64,000 nt of DNA from Chloroflexota bacterium (GCA_029782365.1 JAKOUW010000096.1:234467-298466), one strand, 5' to 3'. Positions 34,895 to 44,043 are shown, numbered from the stretch's first letter. The notes: generated from the letters alone by a model not told the origin. Numbers and translations: made by a program.

Positions 34895-36646
34895 TTACTC
34901 GATTATCCCTTTTCGGTTTAACCAATTCGAAAATCGCTCTCCAGCCCAGGCATTCATCACCATATCAGGCGTCAGCCAACCTCTCCTGGCTGTACTGACA
35001 CCGAAATGGAGTAGGTCCAGGTCACTTTCAGAATGAGCATCAGTATTAATACAGATCGGTATTTGCATCTCTGCTGCACGCCTTGCATAAACATCATCCA
35101 GGTCAAGCCTTGCGGGGTTGGCATTAATCTCCAGGGATACTGAATTGTTCGCCGCTGCCTGAAAAACTGCGTCCATGTCCAAATCAGCCCCCTCTCTGTC
35201 CGGTAGGATTCTACCCGTAGGGTGTCCAATGATATCCACATGAGGATTTTGAATTGCATTCACCAACCGCTGAGTCACTTTTTCTCTGGGCTGCCTCAAA
35301 CTTGAATGGAGTGATGCGATCACAATGTCCAATTTTTGCAGAACTTCATCCGGAAAATCTAACGAACCATCGGCCAGGATTTCAACCTCTGATCCCTGCA
35401 GTAATTTGAGCCGGCTGCCTAATTGCGCCTGTACGTTGTCTATTTCCGTGCGTTGAGCTTGAAGATCATCTATCTTCAAGCCGCCAGCTACCCCCAGTCC
35501 ACCGGAATGATCGGTGATGGCCAATATTTTTAAACCGCGTTTGATCGCTGCCTCAGCCATTTCGTAAATCGTCAATCGACCATCACTCCAAGTTGAGTGG
35601 CAGTGTAATTCCATGCAAATATCATCTAACTTTACAAATGTCGGCAGACTGCTGCTGAGTGCAGCTTGAACTTCTCCTCGATCCTCACGCAGCTCAGGAG
35701 GTATCCAGGGAATTCCCAATGCCGTGTAAACCTCTTCTTCTGTCTTACATAAAATCTCACTTCCATCTGTGCGAGCTAAGGCATGTTCTGAAAGGGACAG
35801 TCCATGCTTTAGCGCTAATTCTCGCAGGCGCACATTGTGGTCTTTTGATCCTGTGGCATATTGCAGCGCTGTACCAAAACGCTCAGGCGGGTGGGCCCAG
35901 AGCTGAGCGCGCACACCATTGTCAAATTCAACACTCGATTTTGTTTGTCCTTGCCCAATGACTCGAATTACCTGTGGATGGTGAATGAATTCCTCCATGA
36001 TCGCCTCGGAATCGGACACTGCGGCGAGAATATCCAGGTCACCGACGGTTGACCGCATCCTGCGTAAGCTTCCTGCAGGTTCAAGTCGCACAACACCTGG
36101 AACATTCCCCAGAATTTTCGCCAGCTCATTGTAAAAGAGCCACGCTTTACCTAGAGGGATTCTACCGCTTCGTCGGTGGATTGCCTGGATGCCTGCAATG
36201 ATCTTCGCCTCGGATTTTTCACCCATCCCTGGAAGGCTCTGTAGCTTTTTAGCATTCGCCGCCTGTTCTAGTTCTACCAGGTTGGTAATGCCTAATTGGT
36301 TCCAAAATAGAGCGGCTTTTTTCGGCCCTAAATCTGACACTTGAAGCAATTCCAACAATCCGATCGGCACCTCATGCACCAATTTCTCGTAAAATTCCAA
36401 TTTCCCAGTGGTGAATAACTCGTCAATTTTCTCGGCAATCGCCTTGCCAACCCCAGGAATGCCCATAAGCTTCCCCTCGCGCCATACATCCTGCGCCTCC
36501 CTTCCAAATGTTCGCAAGCTTTCAGCAGCTTTTCGATAAGCTAATATTTTATAGATCACTTCGCCCTTAATTTCAAGGAGACTCCCTATATTATCAAAAA
36601 TGTCTGCCAGCTGGTTATTTGTAAAATGATACTCTGCTTGAGTCAT
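34895..36646 (-). CDS. polX: family X DNA polymerase/PHP exonuclease (PolX)
   Basis: PolX fills short gaps and trims 3' ends in base-excision and end-joining repair. The 583 residues contain an N-terminal 8-kDa-like and HhH region (LMGIPGVGKAIAEKIDEL, LQSLPGMGEKSEAKI), the polymerase palm (GSLRRMRSTVGDLDIL with two catalytic Asp) and a C-terminal PHP phosphoesterase with metal ligands in MELHCHSTWSDG, ITDHS, ASLHS, IGHPTGR and NTDAHS. The third palm Asp expected before PPERFG (in sequences like VDLRVVPPE) is replaced: the strand reads VRAQLWAHPPE. Polymerase activity may be lost while the PHP nuclease stays intact. It lies 7 bp after the oligopeptidase gene. Confidence 0.93.
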   Translation of the reverse strand: MTQAEYHFTNNQLADIFDNIGSLLEIKGEVIYKILAYRKAAESLRTFGREAQDVWREGKLMGIPGVGKAIAEKIDELFTTGKLEFYEKLVHEVPIGLLELLQVSDLGPKKAALFWNQLGITNLVELEQAANAKKLQSLPGMGEKSEAKIIAGIQAIHRRSGRIPLGKAWLFYNELAKILGNVPGVVRLEPAGSLRRMRSTVGDLDILAAVSDSEAIMEEFIHHPQVIRVIGQGQTKSSVEFDNGVRAQLWAHPPERFGTALQYATGSKDHNVRLRELALKHGLSLSEHALARTDGSEILCKTEEEVYTALGIPWIPPELREDRGEVQAALSSSLPTFVKLDDICMELHCHSTWSDGRLTIYEMAEAAIKRGLKILAITDHSGGLGVAGGLKIDDLQAQRTEIDNVQAQLGSRLKLLQGSEVEILADGSLDFPDEVLQKLDIVIASLHSSLRQPREKVTQRLVNAIQNPHVDIIGHPTGRILPDREGADLDMDAVFQAAANNSVSLEINANPARLDLDDVYARRAAEMQIPICINTDAHSESDLDLLHFGVSTARRGWLTPDMVMNAWAGERFSNWLNRKGIIE

Positions 36647-36653
36647 ATGACAC

Positions 36654-38714
36654 CTATACTTTCATTGAAAGCGCATGCGCCAAGAAGGACCATTGATCGG
36701 TTAGCTCATCAATTAATTTTCCCGTGGGCTTGCCGACTCCATGCCCGGCGTTAATATCGATTCGAATCAATATCGGTGCTTGCCCGCTTTGGTCTGTCTG
36801 TAGCCTGGCAGCAAATTTAAAACTGTGTGCCGGAAAAACACGATCATCATGGTCGCCGGTACAAATTAAGGTGGGTGGATATTGAATGCCCTGGTGAATA
36901 TTATGGTAGGGAGAGTACGACAATAAATTTCTAAATTCATCCGGTTCATCTGGCGAACCATAATCGGATACCCACGCCCAGCCAATCGTAAATTTATGGA
37001 ATCTGAGCATGTCCATCACACCCACGATCGGTAAAGCAGCCCCAAACAGATCTGGACGTTGAGTGATGCAAGCGCCAACCAACAACCCGCCATTGCTTCT
37101 GCCACCAATCGCCAACCGCCGGGTTATGGTAATTCCATTTCCAATCAACCATTCGGCGGCGGCGATAAAATCATCAAAAACATTTTGTTTTTGGAACTTC
37201 ATACCTGCCTCATGCCAGGCTTTACCATATTCGCTGCCGCCGCGGATGTTCGCCACAGCAAATATCCCGCCGAGTTCCATCCAAAGTAGGGCGCTCATCA
37301 TGAAATTCGGCGTGTAGGCGATGTTGAAACCGCCATATCCATACAAATATGTGGGAGCATCCCCGTTATAGTTGTCCAACCCTTTTTTATTACAGATAAA
37401 CATTGGTATTTTGGTTCCATCTTTGCTCGCGTAGAACACTTGCTTCATTTCATATTCGCTTGGGACAAATTTTAATGTCGCCCTCTTGTAAAGTCGGCTG
37501 GTTTGAGTTTCAAGGTCTAAGCGGTAAACTTCTAATGGAGTAAAGTAATTGGTAAACAAGAAAAAAGCTTGTTTTGCTTGTGTTTCGGCGGGTCCGTTTA
37601 TCATAGGGATAGTTCCCAATCCGGGCAGTTCAATAGATTTGAGATGATTACCATCTATGTCGTAACAATCTAGCTGGCTCACAACATCATGCAATCTGCA
37701 AACAAATATTTTTCCCCCGATCCAACGTGCATACTGGATTGCATCTTTACTTTCTGGGAGGATGACTCGCCAATCTTCGATGCCAGGGTGATCGATATCA
37801 ATGGCAATAATTTTTCCGTTAGGCGCCTGGTGGTCAGTCTCGAAATAGAAAAGGTTACCAACATTGCCTAAGAATGAATAAGCGGCGTCGAACCGATTCA
37901 ACAATGTTCGCACATGCTCTTCTTGGCTGCCCAATCGCTGGTACAAAATACCATTTTCGCGTTGTGTCCCTTTCCAAACCGAAATTACAAGGTATGCTCC
38001 ATCCGGGCTGACTTCGCCTCCAAAACCCCAATCTTTGTGTTCATCGTCTTTATGTATCAACAAATCTGCGTCTTGACTGGTGCCAGCGAGGTGATAATAC
38101 AATTTTTGATAATAATTCGTATCCTTAATGTCTTGCTCCTCGGATACAGGAGCATCATATCGGCTGTAATAAAATCCTTTGGAGTCAGTCGTCCAGGATG
38201 CGTCCGAGAATTTCACCCAATCCAATCGGTCGGATAATTCTTGCCCGGTTTGCACATTGCGTATTTTCCAGGTCATCCAATCTGAGCCTGCGCTCGAAAC
38301 TCCATACGCCACCAGGATACCATCCGGGCTGGGTGCATATCCTACCAGGGCGACTGTTCCATCGGTTGAAAGTTGATTCGGATCCAGCAGTTCATGAGCT
38401 TCACCATCCAGTTCGTCCTGCCAATACAGAATTGCCTGGTTCTTCATGCCATCGTTTCGTGTGTAAAAGAGCCGTCGATTTTTTTCCATTGGCAAATCAA
38501 ATTTCTCGAAATCCCATAACTCGCTCAATCTTTCTTTGATTCGAGCTCGCCCAGGAAGTTTCGCCAGGTAATCTTCTGTAAATCGGCTCTGTTGGATGAT
38601 CCATTGTTGAACAGCGTCCTGATCAATATCTTCGAGCCAGCGATATGGATCAGGAACTTCAATGCCGTGTAAAAGATCAACATGTGCCACAGTCGGACTG
38701 GTTGGGTATTCCAT
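36654..38714 (-). CDS. prolyl oligopeptidase (S9A)
   Basis: A serine peptidase that cleaves after proline in short peptides, 686 residues. An N-terminal beta-propeller (starting YPTSPTVAHVDLLHGIEVPDPYRWLED) gates a C-terminal alpha/beta-hydrolase domain. The catalytic triad is visible: Ser in GGRSNGGLLVGA, Asp in TGDHDDRVFPAHS and His in NAGHGVGKP. No signal peptide, so it is cytoplasmic and recycles peptides. The start ATG 38714 has AGGAG 5 nt upstream, with a TATAAT box about 40 nt before. It leads a probable operon with polX and the HhH protein. Confidence 0.94.
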   Translation of the reverse strand: MEYPTSPTVAHVDLLHGIEVPDPYRWLEDIDQDAVQQWIIQQSRFTEDYLAKLPGRARIKERLSELWDFEKFDLPMEKNRRLFYTRNDGMKNQAILYWQDELDGEAHELLDPNQLSTDGTVALVGYAPSPDGILVAYGVSSAGSDWMTWKIRNVQTGQELSDRLDWVKFSDASWTTDSKGFYYSRYDAPVSEEQDIKDTNYYQKLYYHLAGTSQDADLLIHKDDEHKDWGFGGEVSPDGAYLVISVWKGTQRENGILYQRLGSQEEHVRTLLNRFDAAYSFLGNVGNLFYFETDHQAPNGKIIAIDIDHPGIEDWRVILPESKDAIQYARWIGGKIFVCRLHDVVSQLDCYDIDGNHLKSIELPGLGTIPMINGPAETQAKQAFFLFTNYFTPLEVYRLDLETQTSRLYKRATLKFVPSEYEMKQVFYASKDGTKIPMFICNKKGLDNYNGDAPTYLYGYGGFNIAYTPNFMMSALLWMELGGIFAVANIRGGSEYGKAWHEAGMKFQKQNVFDDFIAAAEWLIGNGITITRRLAIGGRSNGGLLVGACITQRPDLFGAALPIVGVMDMLRFHKFTIGWAWVSDYGSPDEPDEFRNLLSYSPYHNIHQGIQYPPTLICTGDHDDRVFPAHSFKFAARLQTDQSGQAPILIRIDINAGHGVGKPTGKLIDELTDQWSFLAHALSMKV

Positions 38715-38876
38715 CTTAACTCCTATTCTGAGTATTTTTCCAAATTGCTTTGCAGCAATTATAACTTGGTGAGATACTCATTATTTGGGACGATATATAA
38801 AATGTTCCATGAAAGGACTATCCCAAAAATGTCGACTCGGATACAATTTCACTCATCTGCATTAAAGCGATAACGC

Positions 38877-40811
38877 ATGTTTATTTTTCGGCTTCGTCGG
38901 CATTTAATTCCTTCCCCGCTGGTAATCACCTTGCTTTGGGGGGGCGTTTCTTTTGTGGCTATCACATTGCTTTGTTATGCATTAATGCTGGCATTAGGAT
39001 CGCCAATCGAATCCCCATTCACAGTGATAGCTCTCATTGCCTTTAGCCCTTTGACTTTACTGGTGGCGATTCTAGCTCTATTTGTCGAAAAGCAAAATGG
39101 CTCACGTGCCTTACTTTGGGCTTTCGCAGCAGTATTGGAAATTATAATTGGGATATTTTATATCTCTTCGCCCGTGTTCATAACATCAATTTCTTCTCAA
39201 TTCTTTACTTTACTTTTTTGCTGTGCTCCTTTCATCGTTCCAACATTACTGCTTTCAATCATCTTTGGCGCAAAAGCCTGGCCTGACTTCCAGATATCAC
39301 TTTACAACGACCGCGTGCTGCGAACGCGGGAAATTCTTCTCGTGCGCTCCGAAATAACTTTTGAGGAATTAGCCGTTAATCTCGGCATTCCTACCTCCGC
39401 CATTCCGAATTTCTTAAATCCTCTGTGCGAAAAAGGTTATCTCACCGCGCTGGTCACACCTGAGACCGGCCGTGTTTATACCATCGCTGCCTTAATTGAA
39501 AAGAAACGCCTGATGCGCACTGCTGTCCAGGCAAGAGGCCAGGTCAGGTTTACCGATCTCTCTTCAGAGCTGTCTGTGCCAGTCGAACTTATTCAACAGT
39601 GGGCACATGGATTGGCAAACGATCCAGCGTTCAGCGGCTTTATCGATTGGCGCACGCAAACACTTAACTCGGTAGAAGCTGAGCGATTATCTCAGCATCC
39701 TTCCTGTCCAGCATGTGGCGGTTCCCTGACAATCGCTGGTCAGGGAATAATCCGCTGTCCTTATTGCGCGACAGAAATATTTTTGCCAACCCAACCTTCA
39801 GAGTCAACCCTAGAAATCCAAAACAACCCAGCAACCCAAGATATCGCGCAGATATCATTCCAATTCAAGGATATCCTATCTCAATCCTTGACAAAGGATT
39901 CCCTTTGGGATTTGGTCAAACCGAAATTTTTCTCGAAAAGCCTGGTCTATCTTTCAGCCGCAATTCTAATGATTGGTATTTTATGCTTTACAGCGCTTTT
40001 ATTCAGCGTTGATACTCCACAGCGACTATCACTGGCCCTTTTTATGTTTGGAGGCATGGATCTGTCGCTGATTTCCGCTATTCTATTATTTTCTGCTCTT
40101 CGAGAAAGAACCAACCCTTCGCGATTCTTCCTCTGGCTTATTACGTTGTTGGTTGCCGCTGCAGCTTTCTTTACCCTGGCCTTTTCGATGGGACTCGATC
40201 CAAGCGCTGGTCCTGGGCTAAGTATTTCCTCTTTGGTCGTTTATGCCGGCCCAGCGATTTCACTAATTTCCCTTCCGGTTGTTTTTTTTGGTGTAAAATC
40301 CTGGTCGGAAATTTCAGCCTTACTGAATTTCAATTTAGAAAAGCGAGCAGCAAATATAATTAACAAATACGGGGAATTAAGCTTTCTTCAATTGTCTAGA
40401 CTTGTTGGAGTAAATCTTGAATCGGTTGGCGGACTGTTAGATCAACTGGTTCGAGCAGGATTATATAAAGGAGAAGTTTATTTTCCCTTTCAAAGGATTT
40501 ATTCACTTCCCGCTTTATTGGAAAAACAGGCCAGTTTGTTAATTTTGGTCGCCAATTTCGGTCAGATCACATTTGCTGATTTAAGTCAGCGGCTCAATGC
40601 ACCATTCGTTATCATACGTGACTGGATTTACCAGTTGGTCCAGGTGAAGAAATTTCATGGATACATCAATTGGCCGGAAGAAAAACTCTATTCTTCGACC
40701 GCCTCTCAACTGGGTGAGCAAACCCGTTGCCCAGCTTGCGGAGGGGAATTGAATTTGGAATCCGGCAATATTATCCGCTGTCAATATTGCCGCAGTGAAA
40801 TATTTCATTAG
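38877..40811 (+). CDS. internally duplicated membrane protein with winged-helix and zinc-ribbon modules
   Basis: A 644-residue protein with no recognised family. It is two copies of one architecture. Each copy has about four membrane helices (about 15-140; 355-475), then two winged-helix/PCI-like segments (for example ITFEELAVNLGIPTSAIPNFL and LSFLQLSRLVGVNLESVGGLL; VRFTDLSSELSVPVELIQQW and ITFADLSQRLNAPFVIIRDW). Each copy ends in a zinc ribbon (CPACGGSLTIAGQGIIRCPYC from 277; CPACGGELNLESGNIIRCQYC from 618), and the whole protein stops right after the second. The start ATG is weakly supported by a ribosome site. It is divergent from the oligopeptidase operon. A membrane-tethered regulator or assembly factor is plausible, but no function can be assigned. 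Confidence 0.85.
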   Translation: MFIFRLRRHLIPSPLVITLLWGGVSFVAITLLCYALMLALGSPIESPFTVIALIAFSPLTLLVAILALFVEKQNGSRALLWAFAAVLEIIIGIFYISSPVFITSISSQFFTLLFCCAPFIVPTLLLSIIFGAKAWPDFQISLYNDRVLRTREILLVRSEITFEELAVNLGIPTSAIPNFLNPLCEKGYLTALVTPETGRVYTIAALIEKKRLMRTAVQARGQVRFTDLSSELSVPVELIQQWAHGLANDPAFSGFIDWRTQTLNSVEAERLSQHPSCPACGGSLTIAGQGIIRCPYCATEIFLPTQPSESTLEIQNNPATQDIAQISFQFKDILSQSLTKDSLWDLVKPKFFSKSLVYLSAAILMIGILCFTALLFSVDTPQRLSLALFMFGGMDLSLISAILLFSALRERTNPSRFFLWLITLLVAAAAFFTLAFSMGLDPSAGPGLSISSLVVYAGPAISLISLPVVFFGVKSWSEISALLNFNLEKRAANIINKYGELSFLQLSRLVGVNLESVGGLLDQLVRAGLYKGEVYFPFQRIYSLPALLEKQASLLILVANFGQITFADLSQRLNAPFVIIRDWIYQLVQVKKFHGYINWPEEKLYSSTASQLGEQTRCPACGGELNLESGNIIRCQYCRSEIFH

Positions 40812-40817
40812 CCAACG

Positions 40818-40863
40818 GTGTAAACAAAACGGGCGACAACAATCCGCCCATTTAGTTTTACAC
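40818..40863. terminator. bidirectional terminator between convergent genes
   Basis: An imperfect long hairpin: GTGTAAA pairs with TTTACAC at the base, and GGGCG pairs with CGCCC near the loop, with A-rich sequence on one side and T-rich on the other. It lies between the stops of the duplicated membrane protein (40811) and carboxypeptidase Taq (40890). Confidence 0.65.
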
Positions 40864-40889
40864 AAATCAAAACTGCCGTTCTCGCTTTG

Positions 40890-42395
40890 TTAGAAGCCGT
40901 ACAGTCTTGAATACTTGTCTGTTAAGTATTTAACGTATGGTTCAATGCTCAATGACCCGTTGGTAGCACGTTGAACAATCTCGGAGGCAGTAAATTTGCT
41001 GCCATGTTGGTAAATGTTTTCTTTCAACCATGCATGCAATGTGGAAAATTTACCTTTCTGCATATCTTCTGGGATTTCTGAATGTGCTTTGACGGCTTCA
41101 GCATAGAATTGTGCGCTCAAAATATTACCTAGCGTATATCCTTGGAATGCACCGCCGACCAGGTTCGCATACCAATGCACATCTTGCAGCACACCATCAC
41201 GATCATCCGGAGGAGCGATTCCGAAATCCTTTTCGAAACGCTCGTGCCAGGCTTCAGGCAAGTCTCGAATTGATAAAGAGCCTTCCAATAATTGGAGCTC
41301 GAAATCAAACCTCAGCATCACATGCAAGTTATAGGTAACTTCATCCGCTTCGGTTCGGATCAACGATTTCTCTACTTTGTTGATCGCTCTGTAAAAATCT
41401 TCCAGTTTCACTTTGCCTAATTGGTTTGGAAATGTGGATTGAAGTTCAGGATAAAAATATTCCCAGAAATTCCAACTTCGTCCAACTATATTTTCCCACA
41501 GCCTGGATTGGCTTTCGTGTACCCCGGCACTTGTGCCGTTTGCCAATGGTGTGCCTTCCAACTCCATCCGAATACCTTGCTCATACATTGCATGGCCCGA
41601 TTCATGGATAGTGCTGAAAAGGCAGTCCCCCAGGTAATTTTCCTTGATACGGGTGGTAATCCGCACATCGCCTAAGGAAAATTTTGTCATAAAAGGATGG
41701 TGCGTTAAATCCTGGCGGCCTCGCTGAAAGTCATAACCCAACTGGCCGATCACTTTTTTACCAAAATCGAGCTGTTTATCCTTTGGGTAATGAGCACGCA
41801 AGCACGAATCATCTGCCAGAGGCTGAGTTGATATTGCCTGTGCGAGAGGCACCAGTTTTTCGCGTAGTTCCGCAAACAATTTTCTTACGCTGGATGCTTT
41901 CATACCATAATCATTAAAATCAATTAATGGATCTGCAATATGCTCGAAACCAGGAAAATAATTTGCAAATTTTCGGCTGAAATCTAATGTTGTTTCCAAT
42001 AATGGGCGCATTTTTGCAAAATTATTTGCCGGCCTGGCTTCTGTCCATGTCTGATACGAAAGGGAAGCATGCTCGTAAAACTCTGCCATTACATTCGACG
42101 GGATGCGCACCAATTGTTCGTACCCTCTCCGGGCTACTCGTATCAGACTGGCTTCATCGGAATCGTAGGGCAGGCTTTCTTCATAACTTCGCAAATCATC
42201 CAATAATTTCCCCAGGTCCGGATCTGTCGATTTTTGATGTGCCAACTGGCCAATAAGTGCGCTTTGTCGCGCGCGGGCGGCTCCGCCGCCAGGCGGCATA
42301 TACGTGGCCTGATCCCAACCCAAAACTGCGCCAATATTTCCCAGATCAGATATTTCTTGAAGTCTGGCTTTTAACTCTCGAAATTTTTGCTCCAT
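40890..42395 (-). CDS. carboxypeptidase Taq (M32 metallocarboxypeptidase)
   Basis: A cytoplasmic zinc carboxypeptidase of 501 residues, the usual family length. The zinc site is HESGHAMYEQG (HExxH), with further conserved blocks VRITTRIKENYLGDCLFSTI, GVHESQSRLWEN, IRTEADEVTYNLHVMLRF and GILQDVHWY-like GVLQDVHWYANLVGGAFQGYTLGN. The N-terminus (LGAVLGWDQATYMPPGG-like IGAVLGWDQATYMPPGG) is also typical. ATG 42395 has AGGAG upstream. It removes C-terminal residues broadly except after Pro, complementing the nearby prolyl oligopeptidase. Confidence 0.95.
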   Translation of the reverse strand: MEQKFRELKARLQEISDLGNIGAVLGWDQATYMPPGGGAARARQSALIGQLAHQKSTDPDLGKLLDDLRSYEESLPYDSDEASLIRVARRGYEQLVRIPSNVMAEFYEHASLSYQTWTEARPANNFAKMRPLLETTLDFSRKFANYFPGFEHIADPLIDFNDYGMKASSVRKLFAELREKLVPLAQAISTQPLADDSCLRAHYPKDKQLDFGKKVIGQLGYDFQRGRQDLTHHPFMTKFSLGDVRITTRIKENYLGDCLFSTIHESGHAMYEQGIRMELEGTPLANGTSAGVHESQSRLWENIVGRSWNFWEYFYPELQSTFPNQLGKVKLEDFYRAINKVEKSLIRTEADEVTYNLHVMLRFDFELQLLEGSLSIRDLPEAWHERFEKDFGIAPPDDRDGVLQDVHWYANLVGGAFQGYTLGNILSAQFYAEAVKAHSEIPEDMQKGKFSTLHAWLKENIYQHGSKFTASEIVQRATNGSLSIEPYVKYLTDKYSRLYGF

Positions 42396-42539
42396 TCAGT
42401 TCTCCTGGTTATTAAAATCACTTACCAATCAAATAATATTCCTCATGCAAAATGACAGAAGTATTATATCTCTATTACCAGTGGTACAATGAATTTGTTC
42501 AGGCAGTTATCACTCCACGAGAAGTTAAGCGAGGACATC

Positions 42540-43184
42540 ATGGGATCAAAACTCCAATTTTTAACCGACGAATTTGGTAACCGCACAGGTGTTGTTGTGC
42601 CGATTGAAGAATGGCAGAAGTCTCAGCCATCTTCTCCATCTTCTGCCGATTTACATCCAGACCTGGTGCGTGTCATCGTGGGTGCGGATGAAATTCACCA
42701 GCGAGTCCAAACCCTCGCAGCCCAAATATCCTCGGATTATGCTGGCGTCGGCAGACTGTATCTTGTCGGGATACTCAAAGGCGCTTTTATTTTCCTTGCC
42801 GATCTCGCACGAGAACTTTCGATTCCCCATATTGTAGATTTCATGGCATTGTCTTCCTATGGCAAAACGACAACTTCTGGAGCAGTGCGAATCTTAATGG
42901 ATTTGCGGGAACCAATCGAAGGTCAGCACGTTTTGATCGTTGAAGACATTCTCGATACTGGTCATACATTAAGTTATCTCTATCGGAATCTCAAAGACCG
43001 CAATCCAGCTTCCATCAGAACTTGTATCTTGACTTCGAAAAGACGACCGAATCCCCCGGCTGATGTGCCGATTGATTATCTCGGGTTTGAAATCCCTGAT
43101 GTATGGGTTGTTGGATACGGGTTGGATTTTGCTGACCGTCACCGGACTCTTCCCTACATAGCTGAAATTAAGAAAACGGTTTGA
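42540..43184 (+). CDS. hpt: hypoxanthine phosphoribosyltransferase with antitoxin-like N-terminal extension
   Basis: Purine salvage enzyme that joins hypoxanthine or guanine to PRPP. The HPRT domain covers about residues 45-214 (LVGILKGAFIFLADLAREL, DFMALSSYG, PRPP loop VLIVEDILDTGHTL, VVGYGLDFADRHRTLPYI). The first ~40 residues are extra: MGSKLQFLTDEFGNRTGVVV and PIEEW look like the N-terminal beta segment of small RelB/Phd-type antitoxins, followed by a Ser/Pro linker. ATG 42540 is chosen because GAGG lies 5-6 nt upstream; ATG 42489 would add 17 residues. A TACAAT box at about 42485 could be its promoter. Confidence 0.9.
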   Translation: MGSKLQFLTDEFGNRTGVVVPIEEWQKSQPSSPSSADLHPDLVRVIVGADEIHQRVQTLAAQISSDYAGVGRLYLVGILKGAFIFLADLARELSIPHIVDFMALSSYGKTTTSGAVRILMDLREPIEGQHVLIVEDILDTGHTLSYLYRNLKDRNPASIRTCILTSKRRPNPPADVPIDYLGFEIPDVWVVGYGLDFADRHRTLPYIAEIKKTV

Positions 43185-43211
43185 AACCCCAAGAACTCGG
43201 GTGGTTGGCTG

Positions 43212-43994
43212 GTGGCTGACTCTTTGCGGTTTTCTTTTTTTGCTAATGGGTCCGTTCCCCGCATCTTCTCCGCGGATGGCGATTTATCTACTTTCAAGCC
43301 TGGTTTGGTTTCATTGTCTGAGTCTTACTTGAATCTGGTTCTTGGGGATTATATTCAAGCCCGCGATGGCTTCGAACAATCCTTGAAATATTTTCGAGAA
43401 GCAGACTCGCTTACTGGACAAAGCTGGGTTCTTTCCTTCCTTGGGCTTCTCTACCACCAGGTGCTCGACGATGATGCTGCTCTCGTTTATGATCAGCAAG
43501 CGTTACGTATAACTCAGGAGATTGGCAGCCGGGTTGTGCACGCTCATGCCCTCACCTTTCAGGCGCATTCGTTGGTCCGCTTGAACAAACTAGACCAGGC
43601 AGCTGGATCGTATGAATACGCGTACGCCTTATGCGATGAGCTATCTCTTGCCGGACTTCGGCTTGATAATTTAGCTGGCCAAGCTAGGCTCGCTTATATT
43701 CAAAACCAATCGAGCCAGGCTCTCGCCATTGTTGGCCAAATGCTCAATTTAATAAATCTAGGTTTCCTGGATCTCGCTGTCGAGCCAGCGCGTTTATGCC
43801 TCACTTCTTATATTATATTAAAATCCTTGCGGGATTCGCGTGCTATTGACATTCTAAATTTTGCTCACGACTGGTTACTGCAGAAGGCGGGGCAGTTGGA
43901 AAGCCCTTCTAGAGAGCGGTTATTCCTGGAAAACATCTCAGCCCACCGTATCCTATTACAAATATGGCTCGAAAACAACAACAAGCCGCAATAA
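43212..43994 (+). CDS. TPR protein, probably a C-terminal remnant of a large AAA/TPR regulator
   Basis: A 260-residue all-helical protein with TPR-like repeats (YLNLVLGDYIQARDGFEQSL, VLSFLGLLYHQVLDDDAALVYDQQAL, AYIQNQSSQALAIVGQML). Its end (RLFLENISAHRILLQIW) resembles the C-terminal signature of large AAA/TPR cyclase-like regulators common in Chloroflexota. No ATPase part is present, the GTG start at 43212 lacks a good ribosome site, and it begins 27 bp after hpt. I read it as a truncated gene or a surviving domain of a larger gene; it might still be translated as a stand-alone TPR adaptor. Confidence 0.6.
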   Translation: MADSLRFSFFANGSVPRIFSADGDLSTFKPGLVSLSESYLNLVLGDYIQARDGFEQSLKYFREADSLTGQSWVLSFLGLLYHQVLDDDAALVYDQQALRITQEIGSRVVHAHALTFQAHSLVRLNKLDQAAGSYEYAYALCDELSLAGLRLDNLAGQARLAYIQNQSSQALAIVGQMLNLINLGFLDLAVEPARLCLTSYIILKSLRDSRAIDILNFAHDWLLQKAGQLESPSRERLFLENISAHRILLQIWLENNNKPQ

Positions 43995-43996
43995 AA

Positions 43997-44043
43997 CCAG
44001 CCAAAGAAAAACACCCTGTTACAGGGTGTTTTTCTTTGGCTGG
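43997..44043. terminator. 22-bp perfect inverted repeat overlapping the tRNA 3' end
   Basis: The arms 43997-44018 and 44022-44043 are perfectly complementary with only a 3-nt loop (TTA). The inner part (AAAAACACCCTG / CAGGGTGTTTTT) is a textbook bidirectional terminator for the TPR gene and for tRNA-Gln. The outer part (CCAGCCAAAG) copies the 3' end of the tRNA gene, including its encoded CCA. Confidence 0.85.

Noticed and set aside
38715..38876. Possible riboswitch in the divergent region between the oligopeptidase and the duplicated membrane protein
   Set aside because: Only a short 7-bp hairpin and AT-rich promoter-like boxes are visible; no conserved riboswitch core.
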